From positions 1,736,001-1,800,000 of the forward strand of contig JAECYW010000006.1 in the NCBI GenBank assembly GCA_023014335.1: 64,000 nucleotides of DNA, in the 5' to 3' direction. The DNA is from Galerina marginata. Its lineage: Eukaryota > Basidiomycota > Agaricomycetes > Agaricales > Galerinaceae. The notes under the pieces were generated by a model. The model made no database searches and was not told the DNA's origin. It worked only from the letters and a program-made list of their open reading frames with translations. Positions within the stretch are counted from its first letter, which is position 1. Each line of letters opens with the position of its first letter. The translations under genes and the position numbers were made by a program. Below, piece after piece: positions 22,794 through 33,539 of the stretch.

Positions 22794-25700
22794 CTAGTTA
22801 TCACTGGCATCCTCCACCTTGCCTTCAGACTTGTTCATGTCGACCTTGATCGTAACGGCTACCCCAGTGGACTCCTGCCAACCGTCTATCAATCTCTTGG
22901 CTGAGATCATCGCCAATTCATTCTCCCGAGCCGTCTTTGACATACCATAACAACCGTACAAGTCGTCGACAGTGAGCCTGGTAAACTTCTTGAACATATC
23001 TATAACAAAGGCGCGAATCCGCGGTGGGAGAACGTCATACTTCAGCGACTCCGAACAATTTACCAGGTCAGGACGCCGGCCGGTGGCCGACCAGGTCTTC
23101 CAGAAATAAAAGTCGTATAAGACATCTTCGATGAGGCAACCGCAGTTCATGAAGCCTTCTTGAGGGACCACAGGTTCCTGGAAGCTGCCGTAAACTCCTG
23201 GATAGCCCACTCCCTCCACGAGGTTGAGCCCAGAACCATCATGAATTCTGTTCTTCTGATAGCGCTTGTGGAAGCGGCAGAGCGTATTTTTGGCGCTAGT
23301 CGTATGGATTGCAATGGCGAGTTTTTTGGACCGGAGCGACTCCTCTGGTAGAATGCCTTGTAAAACCCGAAGTTCCACGCGGTGTCCTACATTCAGGTCT
23401 TTGTTTAATCCAGACTTCATGAATGCGTGAATGGAAGCGAGCGCTTTCGCTAAATATCAAGTTAGGTACTGAAAAGCAAGCAAAGGTTGTTTCGCACCTG
23501 CCATGTCCGTCTTCTGCTCCGGCGACATGTTATTGAAACTTTCCACTGCCTTCCTCTCACTCTCGTCCGTTTTAAAGTTACCAATATCGTCGTCACCGCT
23601 AACATTCTGAGGCCTTTTACCATCCTTTTCCTCCGCGCTCGATGCCTTTGTCGCCTTTGTAGGCCTCGGCGGGTTAAGAACCTGCTCAAGCTCCGCAATC
23701 TGCTTGACAATACCGGTAATTTTGAGCATGATATCCATATCCGGTGTGCAAGCCATTTCTTTGAGCAGAGTCTCCTTTTCCTTCGTCAACCTCTTGCGCT
23801 GGTCCAAGAGAACTTTGCGGGCGAGCTTTGCTTCCGAGTCCGCTTCGATCTTCAGGACAACCTGACGTAGTTCCTCCAGGCGGATTTCTGCGTCCTTGAC
23901 ATACTGGTATCCACGATCAATAAAACTGATTTGCGCCCGAATGTCATCCATCGTCCTTTCCTGAGGGAGGCAGAGATTGAACTCTGCTCCGCGAATGACC
24001 TGGAGGTAATTCTCCCGCTTCGCCAAAGTGGAGTGGATGTCTTCGATGATTTTAGCGTCGACCCCAGTGAAGACGCGCTGGCCAAAGGCAGGCCACACAG
24101 CATCTGCTATTAGATTTATCAATACCCGGAGTAATACATGAAATTCAATAAAATTACTCACAGGCGATATCAGCAGGAGTAGATTCGCAAGGATCAGAGG
24201 ACTGGATGGCAGCATTATCTGGACTATCAGCTGGGAAATTTGTCAATATGGAGAATAACAAATGAGAGGAGTGAAGATTACGAACAAGCAACATCTGCAG
24301 GAGTAGACTCTTGAGCAGCAGTAAGCGCAAAATCGGGGGCGTCCGTGTCCATGTTCATGACCTCCTGGGCTGGCTGAGCAATATCCAGAAGCTTAGGGTC
24401 GATTGTAAGGACGGCGGAAGCAACATTTGCGGGAGTAGACTCGTGAGGGGCAGACGGCGCAGGATCAGGAGCGTTCGCGTCTATGTTCATGACCTTCGCG
24501 CCACTTAATTAGTCAAAAAAATTATGCAAAAAGGTTCACCGTAACATACCCGACCGGCAGAAGAACCAATTTCTTTGAAGATCGTGGTTTCCTGGACTTG
24601 CACCTCAGGGAACCGTAAGGAAGGACCGACATTTGTGCCACTAGAATAACCCTTGGTAGAGAGCGTTATACACACATTCCCTTCAAGAAAAAGTAGGCCT
24701 CACCTCATTCAAACTTTGAATGATCTCATGAAAAGGGGGGAATTGAAACGCTGCAGGCTTTGGCTGACTACCAGAACCCTGAATGTTGGCCTTGATAAAT
24801 TTATACGTCAAGTTTAAAATTTTTAGTATCAAGCAATGAAGTCTTACCCCCTCCATAGCATTTACGACAGCCTAATAATACATTAGCGGTCATGAAATGC
24901 AAAAAAAAAGACATAATTTGATATTATACCTTGGAAGTAACTACACTCACATCTCTCTCGCTCGCCGGGACGCGTTTTTCATCATCCAATGTTTTCTGTA
25001 AATGATGTCATTTAATAGCTGAGACGCGATGGCAATCTGAACTGTACCTTTGCCTCTTCTGCTTCATTTGTGATTCCCTTAGCACCGTCAACCGCAAGAA
25101 GGTTATGATCCTACATTCCAGGTCAAGAAACGAAAGCTGGACAAAATACCAAACGAACCGCCTCAACTTGGTGTCCACTCACAGCGCTCCCATTCGCCGC
25201 GACAACAGTCTCAGGATCCAAAATTTTCTGTAAATGACGCTAATTAATAACCGAGAAGTCCAGCGATCCATGCCAATTTTCACTTACAGCTCCTTGGCTT
25301 GCCAGGATACCAGTCTCATTATCTGAGATGTTCTGTAAACGATGACAATTAATAACTGGGAAGCAACGGCGAAACAAACTGTCCTGTACCTTTCCCTCGG
25401 CTTGGCTTGCCATTACCTCGGCATCGTCGACCAAAATAGAACTGTCATCCTACATCACGAGTCAACTTAAACCAAACCAGTACAAAAAAAAACAAACGAA
25501 CTGTCTCAATCTGGCCGTCGCGAATTTCTTTGTCATTCAACCCTGGCATGACTGGGGCCAAAGTATCAGTTCCGGCGCCTGCTTCCAAGGAACCGATAGA
25601 AGAAATTCCATTCTGGATAACGCTCGCAGCCAGGGTGCTTTGTGAGGACTTGGCGGTTCTCCTCGTTTGGACGGCTCCCGTGGCCTTTGCTAGATTCTTG

Positions 25701-26451
25701 GGCTTCGCGGGACGACTGGAATTTCCGCCTGGGTAACATGGTCAGCTATGCATATGTGTAGGCAGGTACAAACACAAACCACGAATATGACGAAGTCGCT
25801 TCTCAAGAACCTCAACATTGGCCTTGGCATCCTGCCAGTCTTCACGGATTCTTTCCTCTGAATCTCCACGTTCTGCCAGTGCGGGGCATATCAGAATTCA
25901 TTTTAGCTTCCATTTAAATTATTTGATTACTCACTGTCCCTCCTCTTGCGACTCACTACCGTCCAGGCGCTTTTGGCTTGTCCCAGCGCCAGTTTGGCCA
26001 AGTTCAGCGCTTCTTGGACTGGATATGACTCCGCTCAGCTCGATTCAAAATCCGAGGACAAAATAACTCACCTTGGGCTTCATCTACGTCCATCGCTTCT
26101 GGCTGGACTGATATTACTGGAGTCAGTTTGAATTAAAATATAACGCTCTGGTGACTCGTACTCTGGGCTTTGTGCATGTCTAGTGCTCCTGGCTGGACTA
26201 ATATTGCTGAGTTAGCTCGATTTAAAATCTAATGCTCTGATAACTCACGTTGGGCTTTGTCTACGTCCATTGCTGTTGGGTCGGCTAATTTGACTGAAGT
26301 CAATTCGATGCAATTTAAAATCCAATGGTCTGATAACTCACGTTGGGCCTTGTCCACGTCCATTGCTGCTTGGTCGACTAATTTGACTGAAGTCAATTCG
26401 ATTCAAAATATAACGCTCTGATAACTCACGTTGCGCTGCTCTCAGGTCCAT
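22794..26451 (-). CDS. Microexon-rich cargo gene, unknown function
   Basis: I assembled about 20 exons on the minus strand. It begins with ATG at 26451 in a 22-base exon. Next come four 45-base exons (26342-26386, 26249-26293, 26162-26206, 26072-26116), each encoding a 15-residue repeat such as LKLVDQAAMDVDKAQ. Then come longer exons (25935-26028 with QEALNLAKLALGQ; one with WQDAKANVEVLEKRLRHI; a Ser/Thr-rich one), a second series of short phase-0 exons (25390-25449, 25288-25332, 25183-25227, 25048-25110, 24951-24995), and exons rich in ESTPADVA repeats. The tail is a coiled coil (KDAEIRLEELRQVVLKIEAD) and a C-terminal globular domain with Cys and His. The 3' half (from about 24280) is the firmest. 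The exact 3' border of the 24951 exon is ambiguous. No family is recognised. Confidence 0.65.
24951..25449 (-). repeat. Second series of phase-0 short exons (45, 60, 63 nt)
   Basis: Three 45-base exons (24951-24995, 25183-25227, 25288-25332) alternate with 63- and 60-base exons (25048-25110, 25390-25449). The introns between them are related: several end in GTTTACAG or ATTTACAG and contain TTATTAAT-like words. Every exon is a multiple of three and phase 0, so any subset could be skipped. Peptides share an acidic D-N/D/P-E pattern followed by small residues. Confidence 0.7.
26072..26386 (-). repeat. Tandem array of 45-nt exons (first series)
   Basis: Four consecutive exons, each exactly 45 bases and in the same phase, are separated by 42-48-base introns that are themselves similar (GTGAGTTATCAG near the donor, GAATTGACTTCAG or AGCTGACTCAG near the acceptor). 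The genomic period is 87-93 bases. The array therefore arose by duplication of an exon plus its intron. Each exon adds or removes 15 residues without a frame change. Confidence 0.8.
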
Positions 26452-26862
26452 CGCTTCCAGGTAGAAAGTTGTCAGGATTCAGTTCTGTAGCGTCAAAGTG
26501 GGTCAAATGTGGGGATATTTGATTCCTGGGTCGGCTGCACAAGAATTTCTGATTTCGTTTCATATGCTGCGTTCTCGGGCAAATTCTTGAATCTGCGATC
26601 TCTCCTCCCAACCTTCTCTTCAAGGAAACAATCAAGCCTTCTTGGATCCAAAGTACTGGGCCTTGGACTCACATGGACATATTCCCGATTAACTTCAACA
26701 CTCCCCTACGCTCCCACACAAGAATCGGAATCTCCAAAAATTATCTGATTCTCCGGTCCCAGCCTTCATATTTCCTAAAATGAGTTCAATCGATAAGCAA
26801 GATCACCAGAGCATATAAGCTCGTGTTTTATGTTGTAGTTCGTCAGGATCTTTCTGCATAAC
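26452..26862. promoter_or_regulatory. Shared divergent promoter region
   Basis: The 411 bases between the start codons of the microexon gene (minus) and the RNase H1-N-type gene (plus) must serve both 5' ends. A minus-strand frame at 26635 runs into the first exon but in the wrong frame for the later exons, so I treat it as upstream sequence. No clear TATA box is assigned. Confidence 0.45.
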
Positions 26863-27659
26863 ATGCATTCTGATCCCCCCTCTTCTGAAGTCTCCTCCAC
26901 CGTTGCGTCCGCAGGTGATCGTGCCGACGCAGTGCTCGCAACTTGTCTCAGACAGCTTAGCTTCGCTGTCAGAGATGTCCAGTTCGGTATGTCTTGACCT
27001 CCCCTTATTATTGCTTGCATTTGACACTATGCTTATAGCCGTAAATCGACTCCACTTTGTTGTTGACACCGATACCCGTGTCGAAGACAGTAAGCATTGA
27101 TCTTGTCAATAGACTATCTATTCAACTTACTAATTTTCTATAGCTTTGAGAGCATTGAATGTTATCTTTTCTCCCAGTACGTATTCTTGTCAGAACATTT
27201 TTTGAATCGTTCAATTTATGACACTCTTCCAGCCGACCCTCCTGCAGACGTTCCTGCAGCCCCTGCTGCTAGCAGAGCTGGAATCGACGAGGACCCTGTC
27301 GTCGTGACTGCCTCTGATGCTACTGAGCTCGCCAGCAGTTCCTCTGTGGACGCCACTGTCCCAGGTGAAGGCACTGCTGGAGAAGCAGTCAAATGGTACG
27401 CAGTCATTGTGGGTAGACACCCAGGAGTTTACCGTGGATCGTCAGTCATTTCTATTATTTATTTTCTTGCCAATGCTAATTTGCTCTCAGTGCCAGTGTT
27501 ACCAGCAATGTCCAACGCATCTCTGGCAGTCATGTATTGCGGTGTGGAACGGAGGCAGAGGCGGAGGAGCTGTTCAATGCGGCCTTGGACGCTGGCCAAG
27601 TCGAGAAGGTCACCTCTGTTGTCACCAGGACAGCGATGACTCGGGCCGATTTTGTCTAG
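26863..27659 (+). CDS. RNase H1 N-terminal (hybrid-binding) domain protein
   Basis: Five exons (26863-26986, 27039-27089, 27144-27176, 27233-27440, 27491-27659) give 194 residues. The N-terminal ~70 residues are of unknown type, followed by an Ala/Pro/Asp-rich linker. The C-terminal part has KWYAVIVGRHPGVYRGS, NVQRISGSHVLRCGT and EAEAEELFNAAL, the pattern of the RNase H1 N-terminal / viroplasmin-like fold, which binds RNA:DNA hybrid or double-stranded RNA. No catalytic RNase H domain follows, so it would be a binding protein only. It is transcribed divergently from the microexon gene within the transposon. The domain call rests on motif recognition. Confidence 0.75.
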
Positions 27660-27949
27660 ATATTCCTGTGCTTCTAGATATGTAGTTCTAGTGATACCGG
27701 ACATTGAATCAACGTTGTTATACCTCCTTCAGCCTCCTTCCAACCGTGGCACGTTCCTGTGATTGAATTTCAGGTTACAGTTGACATCATTATTATACAT
27801 AAGTAGATAGTGAGTCGTCCGCATACCTCCTTCAAGTAAATCATCTGCGTGAAATTATGCTCAATCAAGAAGCGCACCTAAAATTCAGAGTATTGTCCAT
27901 TTTTCCAGGCAGGTAGCGACAAAAAATGTTATTGATGGGTAGCGCGGAT

Positions 27950-28685
27950 TTAAGAACCCGCCTTCACAGAATTATGGAACGCCAGCTGCATGCGCTCCAG
28001 CACATAGAGATTTCCGCCAATATATATGAGGGCATTGGTAACCCCTTTCCACTCTTCAAAGACTTGCTGAATTCTGTGTGAGAGTTTCTCTAGCAATTTC
28101 CTCCCAGAATCTATAAGCTTCACCCCTTCCTCCGTCAGGATTAAGCACTTCTCCAAGACACCAGAATTTTCGAAAGGCTTGTCGGACGTCCAACCAGAGA
28201 ATAAATTGTAGCGTTTGTCATAGAATGCCTGGACCCTCCCGCACTTTTTTTCGAAGTCAAGAGCGGCCTCGTCAAAAATTGAACATTCCATCAATAGGTC
28301 AGATAGCCCATCTGGCGATGAACTGCGGCTCGAGGATGATGACGAGAAGTCTGGGTCGTCAGTGAAAGATTCATCAGCTGAGCTCTCAGCTATGGCAGGA
28401 GAAGCGCCCTGGTCATTGCTGTAAAATAGATATTATTATTAGTAGGGAGGTGTACCATGATTTTTTTAACCTACCTAGTGGGGCTTGAAGAGCGATAATC
28501 CTCAACTAGACCCATTGTCTGCAGTGGTGAAACAGCAGCTGGTAAACATTGGTTTTTCCTGCTTAACATTAGAAGATGTACATCGAAGAATTAGCCACCA
28601 ACCTAGACCTCTCCTCAGCCCTCTTCTTCTTTCTTCGAAGCGCATTCTCAGCGTTGAGCCTTGCACGATTCCTAGTGCAGAGCAT
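27950..28685 (-). CDS. Small cargo protein with basic N-terminus, unknown
   Basis: Three exons (28603-28685, 28475-28561, 27950-28418) give 212 residues. The N-terminus is strongly basic (NALRRKKKRAEERS), suggesting nuclear localisation or DNA binding. An acidic/Ser-rich stretch follows (DESFTDDPDFSSSSSSRSSS), then a globular helical domain with FEKKCGRVQAFYDKRYNLFSG, GRKLLEKLSHRIQQVFEEW and a hydrophobic end. No family is recognised. Frames agree across both introns. The first ATG is the best available, but an upstream exon cannot be excluded. Confidence 0.55.
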
Positions 28686-29224
28686 TTGAGAAGTTGAGCT
28701 TATAATGAAGAAATGAATTTACTTTGCAAGAAACCGTTGGGATTTAGTTTTGCCGTCTGGTCCACATTTTGGAGCTTTCATTCTGGAGTGGGTGGAATGG
28801 TGGGAAGGAGGAGAAGACGGCTTTGGAACGCGGATGTTATGCCTGAACGGGTAGTTGCGGCCATGGACGCGACCATGGACGCGACCATGGACGCAACTGT
28901 AATGAAAGTTGGCCTTGTCTGCAGTGCTTCCGCTCTATCGTCAATGCAGCCGAGAAATATTGTAATACATCTTTCAATTTAGGTGGTCTAATTTTCCAAT
29001 TGATGAGGGAATAGTTCATATATAAATTCAATGCACTCACACCCCAAGAGAATGACAATACAACATACCGATTCTATGAAGGCGAGCATCTAAAATGCAA
29101 CTGGGAAACTTTATATTCAATCTTAACCCATCGAGTCAAATGCAGATAGTGAAACACTTCTTAATACGCTGAATGCATTATTTTCAATGTAGCCCTTTCA
29201 TAATACAATGGTGGATTAGTGGTT

Positions 29225-29545
29225 AATTAACCATTTCCAATTCCCTGAAGGTCGTGGACGCTACCCCACAAATATTCATTTCCTATGCACTGAACTCTTG
29301 CACAACTTAGGTGAACGAGCCAAAAAAAATTGCTGACTGGTATTGGGTGTATTATTGTACAGTACCAAGTATAAAACAGTGATGAGTTAGCTATTTCTGA
29401 TTGCCCAGAGCTTGTGGACGCGACCCCACAAATATTCAATTCCTACGCACTGAACCTATCTCAAACTCTCGCCCAACCTATTTGAACATGTCAGAAAGAA
29501 TTGCCAACTGGCATTGAATATGTTATTGTGCACTAACGAGTCACC
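29225..29545. repeat. Two-copy ~165-base direct repeat
   Basis: Both copies contain GTGGACGC followed by ACCCCACAAATATTCA, then CTATGCACTGAAC or CTACGCACTGAAC, and later TTGCTGACTGGTATTG or TTGCCAACTGGCATTG and a TATTATTGTAC-like end. The copies are diverged. No coding function is apparent. Confidence 0.65.
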
Positions 29546-29865
29546 TAATTCTGTACGACCTTAAATTACCATTTATTTTTATCGAAGGTGTTCGACTTTC
29601 AAGAAGAAGGGGGCATGGAGATTGAAATTACATGGGGGATGCGATTAAACCATAAATAAACATATTCATCGATTCTAACCCGGGAATTACAGATGAAGGC
29701 TGGTTTAGGGACTACAAATCATATTATTTGAGAAATACTGATGAGTACAGAGCAATAAATGTGAGCGGACGAGCAGGCGACGCGCAGTGGTCACGCCATG
29801 CACCATTTTCGGATTTCATCCCACTGCATTATGGTCAAATGTGTGTAATACAGGCCGGAGAAATG

Positions 29866-30012
29866 AAGTGAGACACTTACCGAGTACACTCCACCCATTC
29901 TTGGGACTTTTTGATTTGGTCCTTGGGAGAGGCATTTTCGAAAATGCCTCCTCCAAGGACCAAACTGAAAGTTCCCACGGTTTGTGTCAGTGTCTGAGAA
30001 GGCGGCGCGGGC
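29866..30012. repeat. Foldback (inverted) repeat
   Basis: A near-perfect palindrome of 50 bases is centred at 29939/29940 (arms TTTGGTCCTTGG...GGCATTTTC, 23 of 25 matching). Weaker inverted similarity continues outward on both sides (GGGACTTT / GGGAACTTT and GAGACACTTAC / CAGACACTGAC). The whole could form a long hairpin. It is flanked at about 29777 and 30031 by a similar ~35-base direct repeat around CACGCCATGCACCATTTT / CACGCGATGCACTATTTT. Confidence 0.65.
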
Positions 30013-30749
30013 GCGTCCCAACTTGGATACGCGCTGATCACGCGATGCACTATTTTTGGAACATTTGTCAGCTGCGTGGATGCCTAAATTAGGCGGACGC
30101 AGCGGTTTGGAACCTTAAATCCTGATCACCATTGCCTCCGGTACCTCTTCTCCGTCGATGCAATCGACTCCGCTGCTTATCCTCTCTCTGGATGGAAGGG
30201 TCTGTTTTCCTGTTGTTTATCTTTCATTTCAATAACTGATGTGTTTGATAGTGAAATCCACTCAACGAAATGAACGGCCGTGAGTCTGTTACGCCAGGTT
30301 GGTTGGGGCGATGGATTCATTAGGGGAGAACCTGTTTGAGGGAGACCCGCATGGTGCGTCAGCCTGCCATGCTGTCGTTTTGATCTCACCTTCCGATTGC
30401 ATTCCTGCCATCAGCTTGGTTCCACTGCACGCCGTCGGCTTTCCATTGATATCTGACTCTTCCGGCTCCCCCACACACACCCATCCTCGGGAATGCCACT
30501 CCCCTTTCCCGCTTCCATGACGATTTTTTCACGAGCTTTCATCACCTTCGGGAATCCTGCGCCGCCTTTTCGCTGCCCTCGCATGTTCCAGGCAACGTAC
30601 GTGCAATCATCTGCCTCTCCCATGATTTATATCTATCCGGAGGAGAAGGGACAAAACCTATCAATTGTATCCTCGCCTTCTTCCCCGCTTTCTCTTCTGG
30701 TGAGTCTTTTGTCTGCACTTCTTGTTTATTCTCCGGACATTCTAGTATC

Positions 30750-31010
30750 TCAAGGTGCGGCGAGCTCACCCGAGCACGCCGGCTTCCCCCTCTGCATCAA
30801 GGTGCGGCGAGCTCACCACGCACGCCGGCCTTTCCTCCTGTATCGAGCTGCGGCGAGCCCACCCAAGCACGCCGGGCTTGTTTCTATACCTCCTGCAGTG
30901 CGGTGAGCCTACCATGGCACTCTGGCTGCTTGATTCTTGATTTTTCCTTCTGTGCAGTGAGCCAACCCAGGCACGCTGGCAAACATTCTTTCTGACTAGT
31001 CTTCTTGCAG
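30750..31010 (+). repeat. GC-rich tandem array of intron-like units
   Basis: Five units of about 46-55 bases begin at 30760, 30807, 30853, 30903 and 30957 with G(C/T)GAGC followed by a CACC or AACC core and GCACGCYGG. The last three end in a pyrimidine tract plus GCAG, so the last two read exactly like short introns (GTGAGC...GTGCAG and GTGAGC...TTGCAG). The AG of unit four shares its G with the GT of unit five. The array lies 160 bases upstream of the TET/JBP start. Confidence 0.6.
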
Positions 31011-31169
31011 GGGCTCGTTGTGCTCGCGTGAATCTTCCGTTGTTTATCGTCAATCCCTACCAGGATCTTACGCAGTAAGTCTCAACTCCCAGCCTCGATT
31101 CATAAATATCTCACTGACAATTTGGGTGTTATAGACTTTGTTCCCTATTCTCCTGGTATATCCGACGCA

Positions 31170-32841
31170 ATGGACGAAGAGCCTGAGACACCCTCCCCTT
31201 TGCCACCTCGGCTCTCGACCTTTCGCGCTATCCCATTCTCAAGTGTTAGGATCGGCAGGGACGTTTGGGCAGGCTTTCGAGTGGCCCTCGGGGTTGATTC
31301 GGAACGCGGCAAGGCGGATGAGGGGGACAGCGAGGGCGTCCCCCTCGAATGCGCTTCTCCCCGTCGTTCTGCCCGGATTGCGTCCCAGCCCCAGGCACAG
31401 TCCACATCAGCCATATCCGCCTCCTCACCCGCTTTAACGTCGTCCCCCTTGTCTCTTTCGGGTACATCTCCTGTTTTCTCTACCCTCCGGCGCATGCCTG
31501 CTGCTCCTGGGCAGATTGAGAAAGCCTATCGCAAGGATAAATCCAAGGAACGGAGAAACCTTCGCAAGAAAATCTCTCCCGTTCCACCGATTCCAACCAA
31601 CTCCCGACCTCGCCGAAGCGCTATTTCTCGGTTCTCCTCGCTGCAGTTTACGACTACGCCCCTCATTTCTGAAGCCCTCCCTGGATCTATTTGGGTTGGG
31701 GTTCGGCAGATCAAGGGAAGACAGTGGACGTTGAGCGAGCTGATGGCGGACAACTTTACTTACGTTCCTTGGGACGGCCGGTACGTATTATTTTATCATA
31801 TCTTCAATGTATTTCTGACACCCTATTCCTCAGAATTCCACGCACCCTACTTGACAGTTTGGGACGCATTGTTGCCGTCCTTGCTGGACGCCCAGAAGAC
31901 CCAACATGGGAAGCCTCCATGACCAATGTGGCCTCCCAGATGACCCACTGCCGGGTTACTGGGAGGAGGAACAGCGCATTTACTCGGGATGCGACTCTCC
32001 ATCGTCGAGGAAATTTTGCTGCAATTCCTACAGGCGTTTCTTATGGAGGTGGCCAGCTGGTAAGTCTATCCTACTCTCTCTTATGAATTCATGGCTTCAC
32101 ACTGACGACCTAACAGCGTCCCGGCAATCTTCTCCTCCCCCCCAAGAAGCGGGAGTTGGTTGACGACTTGCTAGCCAACCACGATGTTCGCCGTTTGGCC
32201 GGATTTCAGAACTGTATTTACCGTTTATTACTTTTAAAATCATATACTCATCAAATATGCCAGCTTGTTTTGGGTTTTATTTCCCGAAAATTTACCAGGA
32301 TTACACGTATCACCTTGGACGCCTCTATGCCCACATGCCAACTCTCCGCCCCAACTTTCCCAATATCTCTATCTTCCCAGCCTGCACTTTCAACCTCGGC
32401 CCGCACACCTCGACCTTCGATCACACCGACGCTGCAAACGTCCCTTACGGGATCTGTGCCATTACTGCTTTGGGGCGTTTCAACCCACAGCTCGGCGGTC
32501 ACCTTGTCTTATTTGACCTGAAGCTTGTGGTCGAGTTTCCGCCGGGATCAACGGTTCTAATCCCATCCAGCGTTTTTCGTCACGGGAACACTCCAATCAT
32601 TGGTGAGGGCTCATATCGCATGAGCTTCACCCAGTACTGCGCAGGTGGGCTCTTCAGGTGGGTCAGGTACAAATTTCAGACTGCCAAGAAGCTTGTCGGG
32701 TCGCTTGGAAAGAAGGAGGGGGAGAAGCTCAAGAAGGAGATCGACGGTGATCTTGCTGATCGAACTCGCGCTGCATTAGGACTTTTTTCTAGTTTAGAAA
32801 CCCTTGCCGAAGATCGTCGTATGGTGTTTGAGTCCAGTTAG
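31170..32841 (+). CDS. TET/JBP family 2-oxoglutarate dioxygenase
   Basis: Four exons (31170-31780, 31834-32059, 32117-32213, 32264-32841) give 503 residues. The N-terminal ~170 residues are low-complexity and basic. The catalytic double-stranded beta-helix occupies roughly residues 290-445. It has the iron-binding H-x-D in FDHTDAANVPYG (about His365/Asp367), the distal His in VFRHGNTP (about 418), and the 2-oxoglutarate Arg in YRMSFTQY (about 430), followed by AGGLFRW, which is typical of fungal TET/JBP proteins. These oxidise 5-methylcytosine or thymine in DNA. Fungal members are often carried by KDZ transposons, as here. All key residues are present, so activity is plausible. A coiled-coil-like tail (KKEGEKLKKEIDGDLAD) ends it. 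An in-frame reading from an upstream exon through the acceptor at 31134 is possible. Confidence 0.88.
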
Positions 32842-33087
32842 ATTAAATCATATTTTTTGCGTCGTATCTCATATCGAAATAGTAACTTTGAGTCATCTGG
32901 TTTGATTTTTCAGCCACACTAGGGAATGATAGGATGGACTTGATTGTAACATCCCCGCAGTTATTAACCGATTGAAGGGATGTGGTTTTGCAAGGTTCCC
33001 TAAACTTGGTGGTTACGGCATGTGGGTCCAGTTCCGGTTGTTATCCGGGTATAAGGTCTAGCGAATTACTGCCACGGATATTTATTC

Positions 33088-33495
33088 ATGTCCCTCATTT
33101 GCGGCGATCCTAACTGCAGGAATGGAGGGTGTACAAGCCTCCCATATATCCTATTATACATATACTCAGGGGTATGTCAGCTTTTAATTCGCTTAGAATT
33201 TACTGACGGTGTTTTATCTCAGTCCGAAACGGAACTTCCCCTCATGTGGCATGGCCGTATCCAAGAAGGACATTTTAGATTCGCCGACGATCAGCATCTT
33301 GGCCATCTGACTAGCGCGTTACAGTGCGCTTTTGTCAGATTTTCTCCACAAATTTCGAGCCGATGGGTTGATTTCAACCCAGTGAATCCGCTACGCGTTG
33401 AAGAAGGCGAGGTGATCATTCTGAAAAATCAAATGCGGTCAGATGAAACGTGCATTGGTCTTGAACACTGGGTCAAAAAGGTCAGAGGGGGGTAG
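33088..33495 (+). CDS. Small cargo protein, unknown function
   Basis: It reads open from 33088 to 33495. An intron with GTATGT and ATCTCAG ends at about 33171-33222 can be removed in frame. The N-terminus has CGDPNCRNGGC, a possible metal-binding Cys cluster. The C-terminal part has GHFRFADDQHLGHL, RWVDFNPVNPLRVEEGE and an end GLEHWVKKVR. No family is recognised. A partial, decayed copy of its middle lies at about 33655-33710, showing local duplication in this part of the transposon. Confidence 0.4.
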   Translation: MSLICGDPNCRNGGCTSLPYILLYIYSGVCQLLIRLEFTDGVLSQSETELPLMWHGRIQEGHFRFADDQHLGHLTSALQCAFVRFSPQISSRWVDFNPVNPLRVEEGEVIILKNQMRSDETCIGLEHWVKKVRGG

Positions 33496-33539
33496 TCTCT
33501 ACAGATTCCGGATCCATATCAGATTCTGTAACTGTGATT

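Larger units (their letters stand above)
28686..31169. other. Long non-coding stretch inside the transposon
   Basis: The ~2.5 kb between the small basic protein and the TET/JBP gene has no convincing coding frame. It contains a threefold 12-base repeat GACCATGGACGC (about 28859-28896), a two-copy ~165-base direct repeat (29225-29545), a foldback structure (29866-30012) and a GC-rich tandem array with intron-like units (30750-31010). The last part presumably contains the TET/JBP promoter and perhaps an upstream non-coding exon ending at about 31075, with an acceptor at 31134. Confidence 0.5.

Noticed and set aside
26426..26635. Upstream start for the microexon gene at 26635
   Set aside because: That frame is out of register with the 45-base exons as read into the following long exons and meets a stop in the fourth 45-base exon (26072-26116).
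30411..30906. Coding frames on both strands before the TET/JBP gene
   Set aside because: They overlap the tandem GC array and one another, and none shows splice-compatible continuation or a domain.
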